From contig NZ_JODY01000030.1 in assembly GCF_000718015.1 (NCBI RefSeq), positions 1-64,000 on the forward strand: 64,000 bases of DNA, written 5' to 3'. This document shows positions 53,709 through 62,343 of this stretch, one piece after another; position 1 is the stretch's first letter, and each line of letters starts with the position of its first letter. The translations under genes were made by a program, and so were the position numbers. The notes beneath the pieces were generated by a model. That model was not told the origin of the DNA and searched no databases. It saw only the letters and a list, made by a program, of their open reading frames with translations. The stretch is from Streptomyces catenulae (GTDB lineage: Bacteria > Actinomycetota > Actinomycetes > Streptomycetales > Streptomycetaceae).

Positions 53709-55811
53709 TCACTTCGCCAGATCCGGGGGCCGTGGTGCCGAGCCGGTGCGGGGCAGGGTGCGACGGGCGTCGCCGTTGTGGGGTTCCTCGGCGTCCGAGC
53801 CGCAGAGTTCGGAGGTCAGCTCGCGTACCAGCTCGGTCAGATCGGTCGGCCGGTCCTTGGTCCACCAGTCGCCGAGCATCCGTGCCAGCGACTCCCGCCG
53901 GGCCTCCGCCAACCGCTCCGCGACGACCTGCCCGGTGTCGGTGAGCCGCAGGTCGAGGCCCTCGCGTACGGCGAGACCGCGCTCCTCGACCTGCCGGGTG
54001 GCCTCGGAGATCACGCCGAGCGGCACGGTGGTGCGTTCGGCGAGGAGGGCCGGTTCCACCGAGCCGTGGTGCTGGATGCGCAGCAGCATCCAACTCGCCG
54101 CCGGTTTCAGATCGAGCCCGGCCCGCTCGGTGATCTTCTCGTAGACCCGTTTACGCCCCTCCAGGCTGCCGAGGCGGGACAGGGCCCGGGCGCACTCCTC
54201 GTACGAGGACCGTTCGACGGGGTTGGAGGAGAGCACCTCGGTGGTGTCCGGCGCGGTGACGCTGGAGCGCAGCGGCTCTTCCTTCAGGAACCATGCCAGA
54301 ACGAAGGCGACGAGGACGACGGGCACCGCGTAGAGGAAGACATCGGTGATCGACACGGAGTAGGCGTCGAGGACCCCGGAGCGCAGCGCGGGCGGCAACT
54401 GGCCCGCGACCCGCGGGTCCTGGGCGATGGTGGCCGGGGAGATGCCCGGGGGCAGCGGGCGGCCCGCGACGGCGTCGGCGATCCGGGGGCCGAGCTTGCC
54501 CGCGAAGATCGTGCCGAAGATGGAGACGCCGAAGGACGCGCCGATGGAGCGGAAGAAGGTCGCGCCGGAGGTGGCGACGCCCAGGTCCCGGTAGTCGACG
54601 GCGTTCTGCACGATCAGCACCAGCACCTGCATGACCAGGCCGAGCCCGAAGCCGAAGACGAAGAAGTACAGGCTCATCACCCCGACACCGCTGGCCGGGT
54701 CGAGCCGGTGCAGCAGGAGCAGCCCGACGGCGGTGACAGCGGTCCCGGCCACCGGGAAGAACTTGTAGCGGCCGGTGCGGCTGACGATCTGTCCGGACGC
54801 GGTCGACGACAGCAGCATGCCGAGGACCATCGGCAGCATGTGCACACCGGACATGGTGGGTGTCACACCCTGGACGACCTGGAGGAACGTGGGCAGATAC
54901 GTCATCGAGCCGAACATCGCGAAGCCGATGACGAAGCCGATGACGGAGGTCAGCGCGAAGGTCCGCAGCCGGAACAGGCGCAGCGGCAGCACCGGTTCGG
55001 CGGCCCGCCGCTCCACCGCGACGAACGCAGCCAGCAGGACGACCCCGAGGACGGCGAGCCCGATGATCTGCCAGGAGCCCCAGGGGTAGCTGACGCCGCC
55101 GAGCGAGGTCATCAGCACGAAGCAGGCGGCGACCGCGGCGATCAGGAAGGTTCCCTGATAGTCGATGCGGTGGGGGGTGCGGCGGACCGGGATGTGCAGC
55201 ACGGCGGCGATGACGGCCAGCGCGATCGCGCCGATCGGCACATTGATGTAGAAGACCCAGCGCCAGCTGAGATGGTCCACGAACACCCCGCCGAGCAGCG
55301 GCCCGAGCACGCTGGTGGCGCCGAACACCGCCCCGAAGAGCCCCTGGTACTTCCCGCGTTCCCGGGGCGGTACGAGGTCCCCGACGATCGCCATGGACAG
55401 CACGATCAGCCCGCCGCCGCCCAGCCCCTGGAGCGCCCGGAAGCCGATCAGCTCCCCCATGTTGCGGGCGAGACCGCAGAGCACCGAGCCGATCAGGAAG
55501 ATCACGATGGCGGTCTGGAAGAGCTTCTTGCGGCCGTACTGGTCACCGAGCTTGCCCCACAGCGGGGTCGCCGCCGTCGACGCCAGGAGGTAGGCGGTGA
55601 CCACCCAGGAGAGGTGGTCGAGCCCGCCGAGGTCGCTGACGATCGTGGGCAGCGCGGTGGCGACGATGGTCTGGTCGAGTGCGGCGATCAACATGCCGAG
55701 CAGCAGCGCGCCGATCGCCACGAGAACCGTCCGCCGGTCCCCGGTCCCGACGGGCCCCGCCGGTCCCCCGGTGGGCCCCGCGGGGGCCCCTTCCCCGGTG
55801 TCCTGCGCCAT
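53709..55811 (-). CDS. MFS drug exporter fused to MarR-type HTH
   Basis: Protein of 700 aa. Residues ~25-530 are a 14-TM EmrB/QacA exporter with [36 protein letters not shown] and [20 protein letters not shown]. From ~540 a cytoplasmic winged-helix domain follows: [63 protein letters not shown] and [14 protein letters not shown], which is MarR-like including the wing. Exporters of this group normally stop near 520 aa. The fusion could let the transporter sense drug or bind DNA at the membrane; that is inference. ATG 55811 has a GAAGAGGGGAAG ribosome site. The repeat array at 53496-53640 lies downstream. Confidence 0.9.
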   Translation of the reverse strand: MAQDTGEGAPAGPTGGPAGPVGTGDRRTVLVAIGALLLGMLIAALDQTIVATALPTIVSDLGGLDHLSWVVTAYLLASTAATPLWGKLGDQYGRKKLFQTAIVIFLIGSVLCGLARNMGELIGFRALQGLGGGGLIVLSMAIVGDLVPPRERGKYQGLFGAVFGATSVLGPLLGGVFVDHLSWRWVFYINVPIGAIALAVIAAVLHIPVRRTPHRIDYQGTFLIAAVAACFVLMTSLGGVSYPWGSWQIIGLAVLGVVLLAAFVAVERRAAEPVLPLRLFRLRTFALTSVIGFVIGFAMFGSMTYLPTFLQVVQGVTPTMSGVHMLPMVLGMLLSSTASGQIVSRTGRYKFFPVAGTAVTAVGLLLLHRLDPASGVGVMSLYFFVFGFGLGLVMQVLVLIVQNAVDYRDLGVATSGATFFRSIGASFGVSIFGTIFAGKLGPRIADAVAGRPLPPGISPATIAQDPRVAGQLPPALRSGVLDAYSVSITDVFLYAVPVVLVAFVLAWFLKEEPLRSSVTAPDTTEVLSSNPVERSSYEECARALSRLGSLEGRKRVYEKITERAGLDLKPAASWMLLRIQHHGSVEPALLAERTTVPLGVISEATRQVEERGLAVREGLDLRLTDTGQVVAERLAEARRESLARMLGDWWTKDRPTDLTELVRELTSELCGSDAEEPHNGDARRTLPRTGSAPRPPDLAK

Positions 55812-56489
55812 GAGCGTCTTCCCCTCTTCCGGACTTCCGGCCACCGGATCCCTGGCCTCCGGATCACTGATCTCCGGGCGCCGCGGCTCCCACGGCTCCC
55901 GGTCACCGGGCCTTCCCGGTATCCGGGTGGCCCGGTCGGCCGGGTCGCCCGGTGGCGGTCGGCCGGATTCCCGCTCTCCCGGCCTCCTCGTTCCCGTGGC
56001 CTCCTCGCTCCCGCGTCCTCGCGCCGTCGCGGCACCAGGTGCGCCGACCCCGGCGAGCGGCCGCGATCAGGCGGGCCCGGTCACCGGGAACGGCCGTCCA
56101 CGGCGGGCGGCCGTCCCTCCATCCTGGTCGCAATGTCCGGATACGGCCCGCCGAGCGCGGCAACGCCGCCGGTCGGCGGGCCGCCCGGGGAGGGCCGCGC
56201 CACGGCGTCCGGGCGGTGCGCCCCCGCGCGCCCCGTCCGGGCACCGCGCGCCGGGCCCGCCCCGTGCGGCCATCCGGCCGCCGTCCGCCGTACGCCCCCT
56301 GGATGTGCCGGAGTACCTGCGCGCGCCGGTGCGGGGGCGCATAATCGCAGCGGCCGAACGCCCGCGGCGCCACCGCGGGCCGGGGCACGTCCGCGCGGCT
56401 CCGCCGTACGCCCGGAGGCGGGGGCAGCGGGCCGCTCCGGGGCCGCCGCGCGCACGTCGGGAGTTCCGGGCACCGCGGGAGGTACCGCT
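55812..56489. other. Long GC-rich spacer, no supported gene
   Basis: About 680 bp. The part 55830-56000 is full of CCGG-centred microrepeats (CTCCGGATCACTGATCTCCGG and similar in shorter forms), which may fold. The frame of the downstream gene stays open through much of it, with an ATG at 56132, but the translation there is Pro/Arg/Gly-rich and lacks a ribosome site; I prefer GTG 56490 for that gene. It probably contains the divergent promoters. Confidence 0.5.
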
Positions 56490-57470
56490 GTGACGTCTGC
56501 GAGGTGCCCGTACTGCCTGGCGCCGGAGAGCGGTGGCGGACGACCGGCATGCCTGTGCGCCGTGTCCGCCCCGGACGACTTCGAGCCGCTGCGGTTACGG
56601 CCGTACGTGAGGCTGGCCGACCCCGAGGAAGCGGCGCCCGCCCCGGCGTTCCCGCCCGCCGCCCCGCCACCCGCGCCGGACACCGTCGGCAGGCGGCCCC
56701 CTGGGGCACCCGCCGGGACCGCGCCGCCCGGGACCACCCCGCCCGGGATCACGCTCCCCGGGACCGCCCGCCCGCCGCTCGCCGTCCTGCCGGATCTGCG
56801 CGGGCTGCGGGGTGTCCGCCCGGTGGCACGCGCCGGGGCGGCGCACCGGGCCCGGTCGGGCACCGCGGGGCCGACCTCGCGGACGGTGCGGTGTCCGGAG
56901 CCCGGTGCCGAGGCGCCCGCGCCCCCCGGCGCGCGCTCGGGGAAACGCGCCGTCCCGACCGTCCTGGCCATGGCCGGTACCGCGGTGGCGGTGACCGCCG
57001 GGCTGCTCGGCGGCGAACCGTTCGCCGACCGCCGCGACCGGGCCACCCCGCCCGCCGACGACACGGCCGTCCCGGCGGCCGAGGACACCGCCCGCGACGA
57101 CGACCGGGTCCCGGCGGACGTGCTGCCGCCGTCGCGCTCCACCGCCCGCGCCGCCTCCCCCGGCCCGCTCCCGGACGCGGCCGTCTCCACCCCCGGCGCC
57201 TGGCACCCGCGCCCCCCGGCCCACGCCACCGCCACCCCGCCCGCCCCGGTCACCCTCCGTGAGGGCACCACCGGCCGCCGGGTGACCGAACTCCAGCTGC
57301 GGCTGCGCGAGTTGCGGATCTTCACCGCACCGGTCGACGGCTACTACGGCGCGGGCCTGCGGGACGCGGTGGCCCGCTACCAGGCGCGGTACGGCGTCCC
57401 GGACGACCCCCGCGGCGTCTACGGACCCGCCACCCGCGCCTCCCTGGAGTCCCATACGTACGGCCCGTAG
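56490..57470 (+). CDS. Zinc-ribbon/peptidoglycan-binding membrane protein
   Basis: Protein of 326 aa from GTG 56490 with GGGAGG seven bases upstream. The N-terminus is a short Cys motif (CPYC ... ACLC) resembling a zinc ribbon, followed by FEPLRLRPYVRL and a long Pro-rich linker. A membrane helix at ~155-175 (AVPTVLAMAGTAVAVTAGLLGG) and another disordered linker lead to a C-terminal PG_binding_1 domain (LREGTTGRRVTELQLRLREL, DGYYGAGLRDAVARYQ, VYGPATRASLES). The topology puts the Zn motif inside and the peptidoglycan-binding domain outside. Comparable proteins are common in Streptomyces; a role in envelope sensing is inferred from architecture. Confidence 0.83.
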   Translation: MTSARCPYCLAPESGGGRPACLCAVSAPDDFEPLRLRPYVRLADPEEAAPAPAFPPAAPPPAPDTVGRRPPGAPAGTAPPGTTPPGITLPGTARPPLAVLPDLRGLRGVRPVARAGAAHRARSGTAGPTSRTVRCPEPGAEAPAPPGARSGKRAVPTVLAMAGTAVAVTAGLLGGEPFADRRDRATPPADDTAVPAAEDTARDDDRVPADVLPPSRSTARAASPGPLPDAAVSTPGAWHPRPPAHATATPPAPVTLREGTTGRRVTELQLRLRELRIFTAPVDGYYGAGLRDAVARYQARYGVPDDPRGVYGPATRASLESHTYGP

Positions 57471-57897
57471 GGGGCCCGCTCCGGAGCGCCACCCGGGGCG
57501 GGTCCGCACGCCCTCGCGGCCCGCCCCGTGCCGTGACATCGGGCACATCCGGACCGGGCGGCGAGGGGGCGCACGGGTGACGCGCGGGCGCCCCGGGCGT
57601 ACGCGCGGAGCAGGCAGGACGGGCGCGAGGCCACCGTCACCGGGGGTCCGGGCCGGGGGCCGGGGCGGCGCGGATCCGGGCGTGCACACGGCGTTCACGC
57701 GCGGGCCCGCGAACGTTCCGCGGGGGCCGGTTGTCCGCACCCCGACGCGCTTTGTATCGTGTAGGAACAAAGTGGTTCCGCCCGCACTCCCTGACCGGCG
57801 GGCGGAGCCGCTTGACCTCTCCCCCGCGGCACCGGGCGCGCAGCGACCCCGCCTGACGGCGTCCTCCGCACTCCTCGTAGCGCCCAGGAGCCCGCTG
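57471..57897. other. Promoter region of HAD gene
   Basis: About 430 bp, GC-rich to 57740 with no credible gene. The segment 57749-57780 (CTTTGTATCGTGTAGGAACA and onward) is conspicuously AT-richer and holds the dyad described separately; the gene follows 118 bp later, so a leader may exist. Confidence 0.5.
57764..57779. promoter_or_regulatory. GGAAC-N6-GTTCC dyad
   Basis: GGAAC and GTTCC flank AAAGTG, directly after TTTGTATCGTGTA (TATCGT may be a -10). This spacing suits an ECF-sigma -35 (GGAAC) or a repressor dyad. Upstream of the HAD phosphatase. Confidence 0.4.
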
Positions 57898-58578
57898 ATG
57901 ACGGCCACCACCACGCTCACCACCCGCGCCGTGCTGCTGGACATGGACAGCACCCTCGTGAACTCCGAGGCCGTCGTCGAGCGCTGCTGGCTCCGCTGGG
58001 CCGACGAGCAGGGGCTGAACGCCGCGGACGTGCTGCGGGTGGTGCACGGCCGTCAGGGCTGGGCCACCATGGCCGCCCTCCTCCCGGACCGCCCGATGAC
58101 GGAGAACCTCGCGGACAACCGGCGGATGCTGGCGCAGGAGACCGCCGACACCGACGGTGTGGTGCCGGTCCCCGGCGCGCCCGCCTTCATGGCCGCCCTC
58201 GCCGGGCTGCCGCACGCCCTGGTGACCTCCGCGGACCGCGCCCTCGCCGACGCCCGGATGGACGCCGCCGGGCTGCCGATGCCCGCCGTGCGGATCACCG
58301 CGGAGAGCGTCGGCGCCAGCAAGCCCGACCCGGAAGGGTTCCTGAAGGGCGCCGCGGAGCTGGGGTACGCGCCCGAGGAGTGCGTGGTCTTCGAGGACTC
58401 CGAAGCCGGTATCGAGGCGGGGCGCGCGGCCGGGATGCGGGTCGTCGGCGTGGGCGACCGGGCCGCGGCCTTCGGGCCGACGGTGCACGTCCGCGACCTG
58501 ACCGGCATCCGCGTCGAGGCGCTGCCGGACGGCGGCCTCGCGCTGCACTTCCCCGGGCAGGACGCCGCCGGGGCCTGA
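57898..58578 (+). CDS. HAD-family phosphatase
   Basis: HAD hydrolase of 226 aa from ATG 57898 (CAGGAG eight bases upstream). Motif I is LLDMDSTLVNSE with nucleophile Asp15 and Asp17; motif II is ALVTSADRALADARM; motif III and IV are SKPDPEGFLKGA and CVVFEDSEAGIEAGRAAGM. The helical cap after motif I (WADEQGLNAADVLRVVHGRQG) is subclass C1, as in sugar-phosphate phosphatases such as YfbT or glycerol-phosphate phosphatases. It probably removes phosphate from a small sugar phosphate in the cytoplasm; the specific substrate is unknown. It converges with the GDT1 gene. Confidence 0.92.
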   Translation: MTATTTLTTRAVLLDMDSTLVNSEAVVERCWLRWADEQGLNAADVLRVVHGRQGWATMAALLPDRPMTENLADNRRMLAQETADTDGVVPVPGAPAFMAALAGLPHALVTSADRALADARMDAAGLPMPAVRITAESVGASKPDPEGFLKGAAELGYAPEECVVFEDSEAGIEAGRAAGMRVVGVGDRAAAFGPTVHVRDLTGIRVEALPDGGLALHFPGQDAAGA

Positions 58579-58644
58579 CCGCTCCGGGGCCTCGCCCCCT
58601 GCCCCACCGGGTGGCGCCGTTTCCGGCCGCCACCCGGTGGCGGC

Positions 58645-59238
58645 TCAGCCGGTGATCGCCTCGTAGAGGCTGAACCCGGCCAGCAGCAGCATCACACCCG
58701 CCGCCACCTTGGTGATCAGCTTCAGCGGTACGTGCTTCATCAGCGTGCGACCGCCCAGGATGCCCAGGCCCGCGACGGCCCACAGACCCAGTACGGCGCC
58801 GACGCCGACGGAGATCGGGTCGTCGTAGCGCGCCGCGAGGTTGGCGGTCATGATCTGCGTGAGATCGCCGAACTCCGCGACCAGGATCATCATGAAGCCC
58901 GCCCCGGAGACCTTCCAGAAGCTCTGGTCGGCGGGCTTCTTCACCTCTTCCTCGCCGTCGTCCTTCTTGAAGATCAGGACGACGGCGCCCGCCAGGAAGA
59001 GCACGCCGACCACGCCCTGGACGAGGCGGTGCGGCAGCAGCGTCAGCACACTGCCCGCCGCGATGGCCAGCGCCACATGGACGAGGAACGCCGCGGCGAC
59101 GCCGACGAAGACGTACGAGGCGCGGTAGCGGGTGCCGAGCATGAGACCGGCCAGGGCGGTCTTGTCGGGCAGCTCCGCCAGGAAGATGACGCCGAAGACG
59201 ACGGCGGCGACGGTAAGGCTGAACACGGGGTGGGACAC
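58645..59238 (-). CDS. TMEM165/GDT1 (UPF0016) cation transporter
   Basis: Membrane protein of 197 aa from GTG 59238, with the six-helix, two-repeat layout of the GDT1 family. The two family motifs are FLAELPDKTALAGL in the first repeat and LVAEFGDLTQIMTANLAA in the second; the acidic residues coordinate Mn2+ or Ca2+. The central cytoplasmic loop is charged (FKKDDGEEEVKKPADQSFW). Members export manganese. The yybP-ykoY riboswitch just upstream strongly supports a manganese-exporter role here: high Mn should switch the gene on. Confidence 0.92.
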   Translation of the reverse strand: MSHPVFSLTVAAVVFGVIFLAELPDKTALAGLMLGTRYRASYVFVGVAAAFLVHVALAIAAGSVLTLLPHRLVQGVVGVLFLAGAVVLIFKKDDGEEEVKKPADQSFWKVSGAGFMMILVAEFGDLTQIMTANLAARYDDPISVGVGAVLGLWAVAGLGILGGRTLMKHVPLKLITKVAAGVMLLLAGFSLYEAITG

Positions 59239-59280
59239 CTCGTTCGATCGGGCCGCGCCGAGGGGCCCGTATCCGGGGTC

Positions 59281-59425
59281 GCTTCGGCACGGCAGCGTCA
59301 GGACACTGCGGCCGAAGGTCTCGCTGGCCCGCGGGCGCCGGGATCCGACGGTCACGAGCCTCCGGGCGCCGGCCCGCCACGAGGGCGGGCAGTATGTCGA
59401 CGGTCCGGCGAAGAGCTACTCCCCT
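59281..59425 (-). promoter_or_regulatory. yybP-ykoY (manganese) riboswitch and expression platform
   Basis: Read on the minus strand: GGGGAGTAGC (59424-59415), then GTCGACATACT (about 59401-59391), a GCCCGCC...GGCGGGC stem, and GCGAGACC (59325-59318). These are the conserved yybP-ykoY elements, the manganese-sensing riboswitch. Next, CCTTCGGC (59318-59311) can pair with GCCGAAGC (59288-59281), a possible terminator or anti-terminator arm. It ends ~43 bp before the GDT1 start. Boundaries are approximate. Confidence 0.87.
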
Positions 59426-59876
59426 TCTGCTCCGGCCAAGGGTACGGGGTCACCCCGGCCCCACGCGAACCCCACCGTGATCACGGACCTCCGTGGCCCC
59501 CACCGCCACCGGCCGGAACCGCCGCGCCCGGGCCGATACGGCACCCGCGGCGATCACGGCACACACGTACCGCCGGACACACCAGTCACACCGGCCACGG
59601 CCGGGAGCGGCGAGAACCGACGACCGGCGGACGGCGGACCCCACCGCGAACCCCCGGACCACCGCTGACCAGCGCCGGTGCGCGCGCCCGAGAAGGGGCG
59701 CGTGCGCCGGTGCGGTCCAACTCCCTTGCCTCGACACGCACATGGCTCCGCGTCAAGCCCTTGAAGTGACGTGAACATGTCGTCACTCTGTTACCTGGCG
59801 CCCGTCCGCCGGCCACCCCAGGCCGCCAGCATGGGCCCATCCGACTCCAACTTCCCCCCACGCCAAGGGAGTTCCG
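59426..59876. other. Spacer between riboswitch and nuclease gene
   Basis: About 450 bp, C/G-rich, with no supported gene; frames on both strands give Pro/Arg/Thr-rich peptides. The right end (59771-59876) includes GTGACGTGAACATGTCGTCAC, a GTGACG...CGTCAC dyad around AACATG-like bases near 59766-59786, which may be an operator for the nuclease, followed by the ribosome site AAGGGAG at 59864-59870. Confidence 0.5.
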
Positions 59877-60521
59877 ATGCCAAAGGTCTACGCGCGTCGC
59901 CTGACGGTCGCCGCGGGCACCGTCCTCGCGCTCGTCGGCACGGTGGCGCTGACCGGCACCACCGCCGAGGCGGCGCCGCCGAGCCCGCCGAGCGCGGCCA
60001 CCGCCCGCACCTACCTCTCCGAGATCAAGGAGCAGCCCGAGGGTTCGTCCGACGGCTACAGCCGCGACAAGTTCCCGCACTGGATCACCCAGGAGGGCGC
60101 CTGCAACACCCGCGAGGTGGTGCTCAAGCGCGACGGCACCGACGTCAAGACGGACGACAAGTGCGCGGCGGTCAGCGGCACCTGGGTCTCGCCGTACGAC
60201 GACATCAAGACGACGGACGCGTCCAGCTTCGACATCGACCACGTCGTGCCGCTCTCCGAGGCGTGGAAGTCGGGCGCCTCCGCGTGGACGACGGCGCACC
60301 GTCAGGACTTCGCCAACGACCTGACCCACTCCCAGCTCGTCGCGGTCAGCGCCACCTCCAACCGGACCAAGGGCGACAAGGACCCGGCCAACTGGCTGCC
60401 GCCGAAGACCTCGTACCGCTGCGAGTACGCGCGGATGTGGGTGTGGGTGAAGCACACGTACGAGCTGACCGCGGACTCGGCGGAGAAGGCCAAGCTGAAG
60501 GAGATCCTCAGCGGCTGCTGA
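59877..60521 (+). CDS. Secreted HNH (DUF1524) nuclease
   Basis: Secreted endonuclease of 214 aa. The signal peptide is about residues 1-33 (TVLALVGTVALTGTTAEAA). The catalytic HNH core of the DUF1524/GmrSD type is SSFDIDHVVPLSEAWKSG (Asp121-His122) with the Asn/Lys motif ATSNRTKGDKDPANWLPP. Four Cys (ACNTRE, DKCAAV, YRCEYA and the terminal SGC) probably form two disulphides, as expected for an exported enzyme. AAGGGAG precedes ATG 59877. It likely degrades extracellular DNA for nutrition or competes with neighbours. It stands alone. Confidence 0.92.
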   Translation: MPKVYARRLTVAAGTVLALVGTVALTGTTAEAAPPSPPSAATARTYLSEIKEQPEGSSDGYSRDKFPHWITQEGACNTREVVLKRDGTDVKTDDKCAAVSGTWVSPYDDIKTTDASSFDIDHVVPLSEAWKSGASAWTTAHRQDFANDLTHSQLVAVSATSNRTKGDKDPANWLPPKTSYRCEYARMWVWVKHTYELTADSAEKAKLKEILSGC

Positions 60522-60775
60522 CGCCGCCGGAGATCCGTCGGCCCGGCGCACCGGCGCCCCGACCGACATCCGGACACCCCCTCGATCGCCGCCCGCCTCC
60601 CGGAGCCCGCTCCGGGAGGCGGGCTTCCGTGTGTCCGGAATCCGGTGCGGGGGCCGCGCCCCGGTGCGGGGCGCCGGGACATACGGGGGCAGTCGGGGAC
60701 ACAGGGCGCCCGCTGATGGCCGGTGTGCGGATTTGCTGATGTCGGGACCGTTGACGCGTCCGGCCCCGCGCGGAT

Positions 60776-60791
60776 GATTGGTTCAGACCAA
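60776..60791. promoter_or_regulatory. DasR-like (dre) operator
   Basis: ATTGGT-TCAG-ACCAAT, a perfect dyad that agrees with the DasR consensus ACTGGTCTAGACCAGT at 12 of 16 positions. DasR is the N-acetylglucosamine-responsive GntR repressor of Streptomyces. It lies 115 bp upstream of the DoxX gene. Assignment is tentative. Confidence 0.5.
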
Positions 60792-60841
60792 TCAATTCGG
60801 CCAGAGTGACCTTCGGTTAGAGATTGAAGTTGCAAGCACTA

Positions 60842-60858
60842 TTAGGCATGCCTAACCT
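60842..60858. promoter_or_regulatory. Iron box (DmdR/IdeR type) upstream of doxX
   Basis: TTAGGCATGCCTAACCT contains the perfect dyad TTAGGCATGCCTAA and resembles the actinobacterial iron box TTAGGTTAGGCTAACCTAA. It is 48 bp upstream of the DoxX ATG, where DmdR1 with iron would repress. Confidence 0.65.
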
Positions 60859-60906
60859 ATGCCTCCATCGGTTGCACGTCCCCTCCGAAACCGTAGGAGT
60901 CCCCAC

Positions 60907-61401
60907 ATGTCCGCTCCGCTCAATCCCCTCACCCTTCGCCATACCGGCACCGATACCGCGTCGACACCGCTGACCACGCGGTACACCCCGCACGTCCTCG
61001 CGCTCTTCCGGATCGTCGTCGGGCTGCTCTTCGCCTGCCACGGGGCGGCCTCGCTCTTCGGCGTGCTCGGCGGCGCGATGGGTCAGGGCGCGACCGTCCC
61101 GGCGGGCTCCTGGCCCGGCTGGTACGCCGCCGTCATCCAGTTCGCCGGTGGCCTCCTGGTCCTGCTGGGCCTCGGCACCCGCGCCGCCGCCTTCGTCAGC
61201 TCCGGCTCGATGGCGTACGCCTACTTCTCCGTCCACCAGGGCAGCGCCCTGTGGCCGATACAGAACGGCGGCGAGCCGTCCGCGATGTTCTGCTGGGCGT
61301 TCCTGCTGATCCTCTTCCTGGGCCCCGGCGCCTGGTCGCTCGACCGCCTCCTCTTCGGCGACCGCGCGCCGCGGACGGACGCCCCGAGGGTGACGGTCTG
61401 A
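60907..61401 (+). CDS. DoxX-family membrane protein
   Basis: Membrane protein of 164 aa; TAGGAG precedes ATG 60907. After a ~35-residue N-terminus come four helices: VLALFRIVVGLLFACHGAASL, WYAAVIQFAGGLLVLLGLG, AAAFVSSGSMAYAYFSVH and MFCWAFLLILFLGPGAWSLD, the DoxX pattern, with the conserved FRIVVGLLFACHG start. DoxX proteins take part in redox or thiosulphate/quinone processes and, in mycobacteria, in an oxidative-stress complex. An iron box (60842) and a DasR-like dyad (60776) lie upstream, suggesting control by iron and amino sugar. The exact activity is unknown. Confidence 0.9.
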   Translation: MSAPLNPLTLRHTGTDTASTPLTTRYTPHVLALFRIVVGLLFACHGAASLFGVLGGAMGQGATVPAGSWPGWYAAVIQFAGGLLVLLGLGTRAAAFVSSGSMAYAYFSVHQGSALWPIQNGGEPSAMFCWAFLLILFLGPGAWSLDRLLFGDRAPRTDAPRVTV

Positions 61402-61655
61402 CCCGGGGCGCGGGCCGTCCGCTCACGGACCGCGCTCCCCGGCCCGTTCCGCACGGCGCCTTCCGGGACGCCCCCCGGGAGGCGCCGTGCCGTACGGGCG
61501 CAACGGGACCGAATCCCCCGGGCGAACGTGAAACGAACAACATCTGTCCCCCTGGGACAAAAGCCGCCGCATCCCAGGCGTACGCTGTATAGCCGTAGTG
61601 CCGCCCCTGCCGCCCCATGCGACGTCGCGGCGGGGTTCGGACCGGGAGTGGCACG

Positions 61656-62294
61656 TTGTTGGAAAGCCTGGGGCCTGTCAGCGGCACCCCCTGGGTGTAC
61701 GCCCTGGTGAGCCTCTCGATCGTGCTCGACGTCTTCGTCCCGTTCCTGCCCAGCGGCGTCCTGGTGATCGCCGCGGCCACCGCGGCGGCGGGCACCCGTA
61801 CCGCCGCGGGCGCGGTCGGTGCCACCGTCGACGGCGGCACCCCGCTGCTGGAGCTGTTCGGGCTGGTGCTCTGCGCCGCGACCGCCTCCGTCTTCGGCGA
61901 CATGGTCGCCTACCGGCTCGCCTGGCGCGGCGGCGACCGCTTCGACCGCGCGATCGGCCGCTCCCGCCGACTGACCGCCGCCCAGCAGCGCCTGGGCACC
62001 GCCCTCACCCGGGGCGGCGGCGCCATCGTCGTCCTCGCCCGCTTCGCGCCCGCCGGACGTTCGGTGGTCAGCCTGGGCGCCGGGGTGGCCCACCGTACGG
62101 TCCGCGAGTTCCTGCCCTGGTCCGCGCTGGCGGGTCTGGCCTGGGCCGGGTACAGCGTCAGCCTCGGCTACTTCGGCGGGCAGTGGCTGGGCGCCTCCTG
62201 GATGAGCACCGTGCTCTCCGTCTGCGCCCTCGTCCTCGCCGGGTCGGCGGCGGCGTTCCTGATGCGCCGCCCGGAGCGCCGCGCCTCCGCCTGA
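61656..62294 (+). CDS. DedA-family membrane protein
   Basis: DedA/SNARE-associated family protein of 212 aa. TTG 61656 was chosen (GGGAG seven bases upstream); ATG 61617 would add 13 residues. Family signs: a re-entrant region VFVPFLPSGVLVIAAATAA, the conserved glycine motif FGDMVAYRLAWRGG and FARFAPAGRS-like VVLARFAPAGRSVVSLGAGVA, with four to five helices. DedA proteins flip or transport undecaprenyl phosphate or phospholipids. The loop at residues 40-55 is somewhat longer than usual. It stands alone and converges with the universal stress protein gene. Confidence 0.88.
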   Translation: MLESLGPVSGTPWVYALVSLSIVLDVFVPFLPSGVLVIAAATAAAGTRTAAGAVGATVDGGTPLLELFGLVLCAATASVFGDMVAYRLAWRGGDRFDRAIGRSRRLTAAQQRLGTALTRGGGAIVVLARFAPAGRSVVSLGAGVAHRTVREFLPWSALAGLAWAGYSVSLGYFGGQWLGASWMSTVLSVCALVLAGSAAAFLMRRPERRASA

Positions 62295-62343
62295 CCACCG
62301 GCCCGAGGGGCATCCGCCACGGCGGACACCCCTCGGCGACCCG

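Noticed and set aside
53325..56489. Extension of the peptidoglycan-binding protein to a 1381-codon frame
   Set aside because: The frame is antisense to the MFS-MarR gene and of biased composition; a ribosome site and the family N-terminus support GTG 56490.
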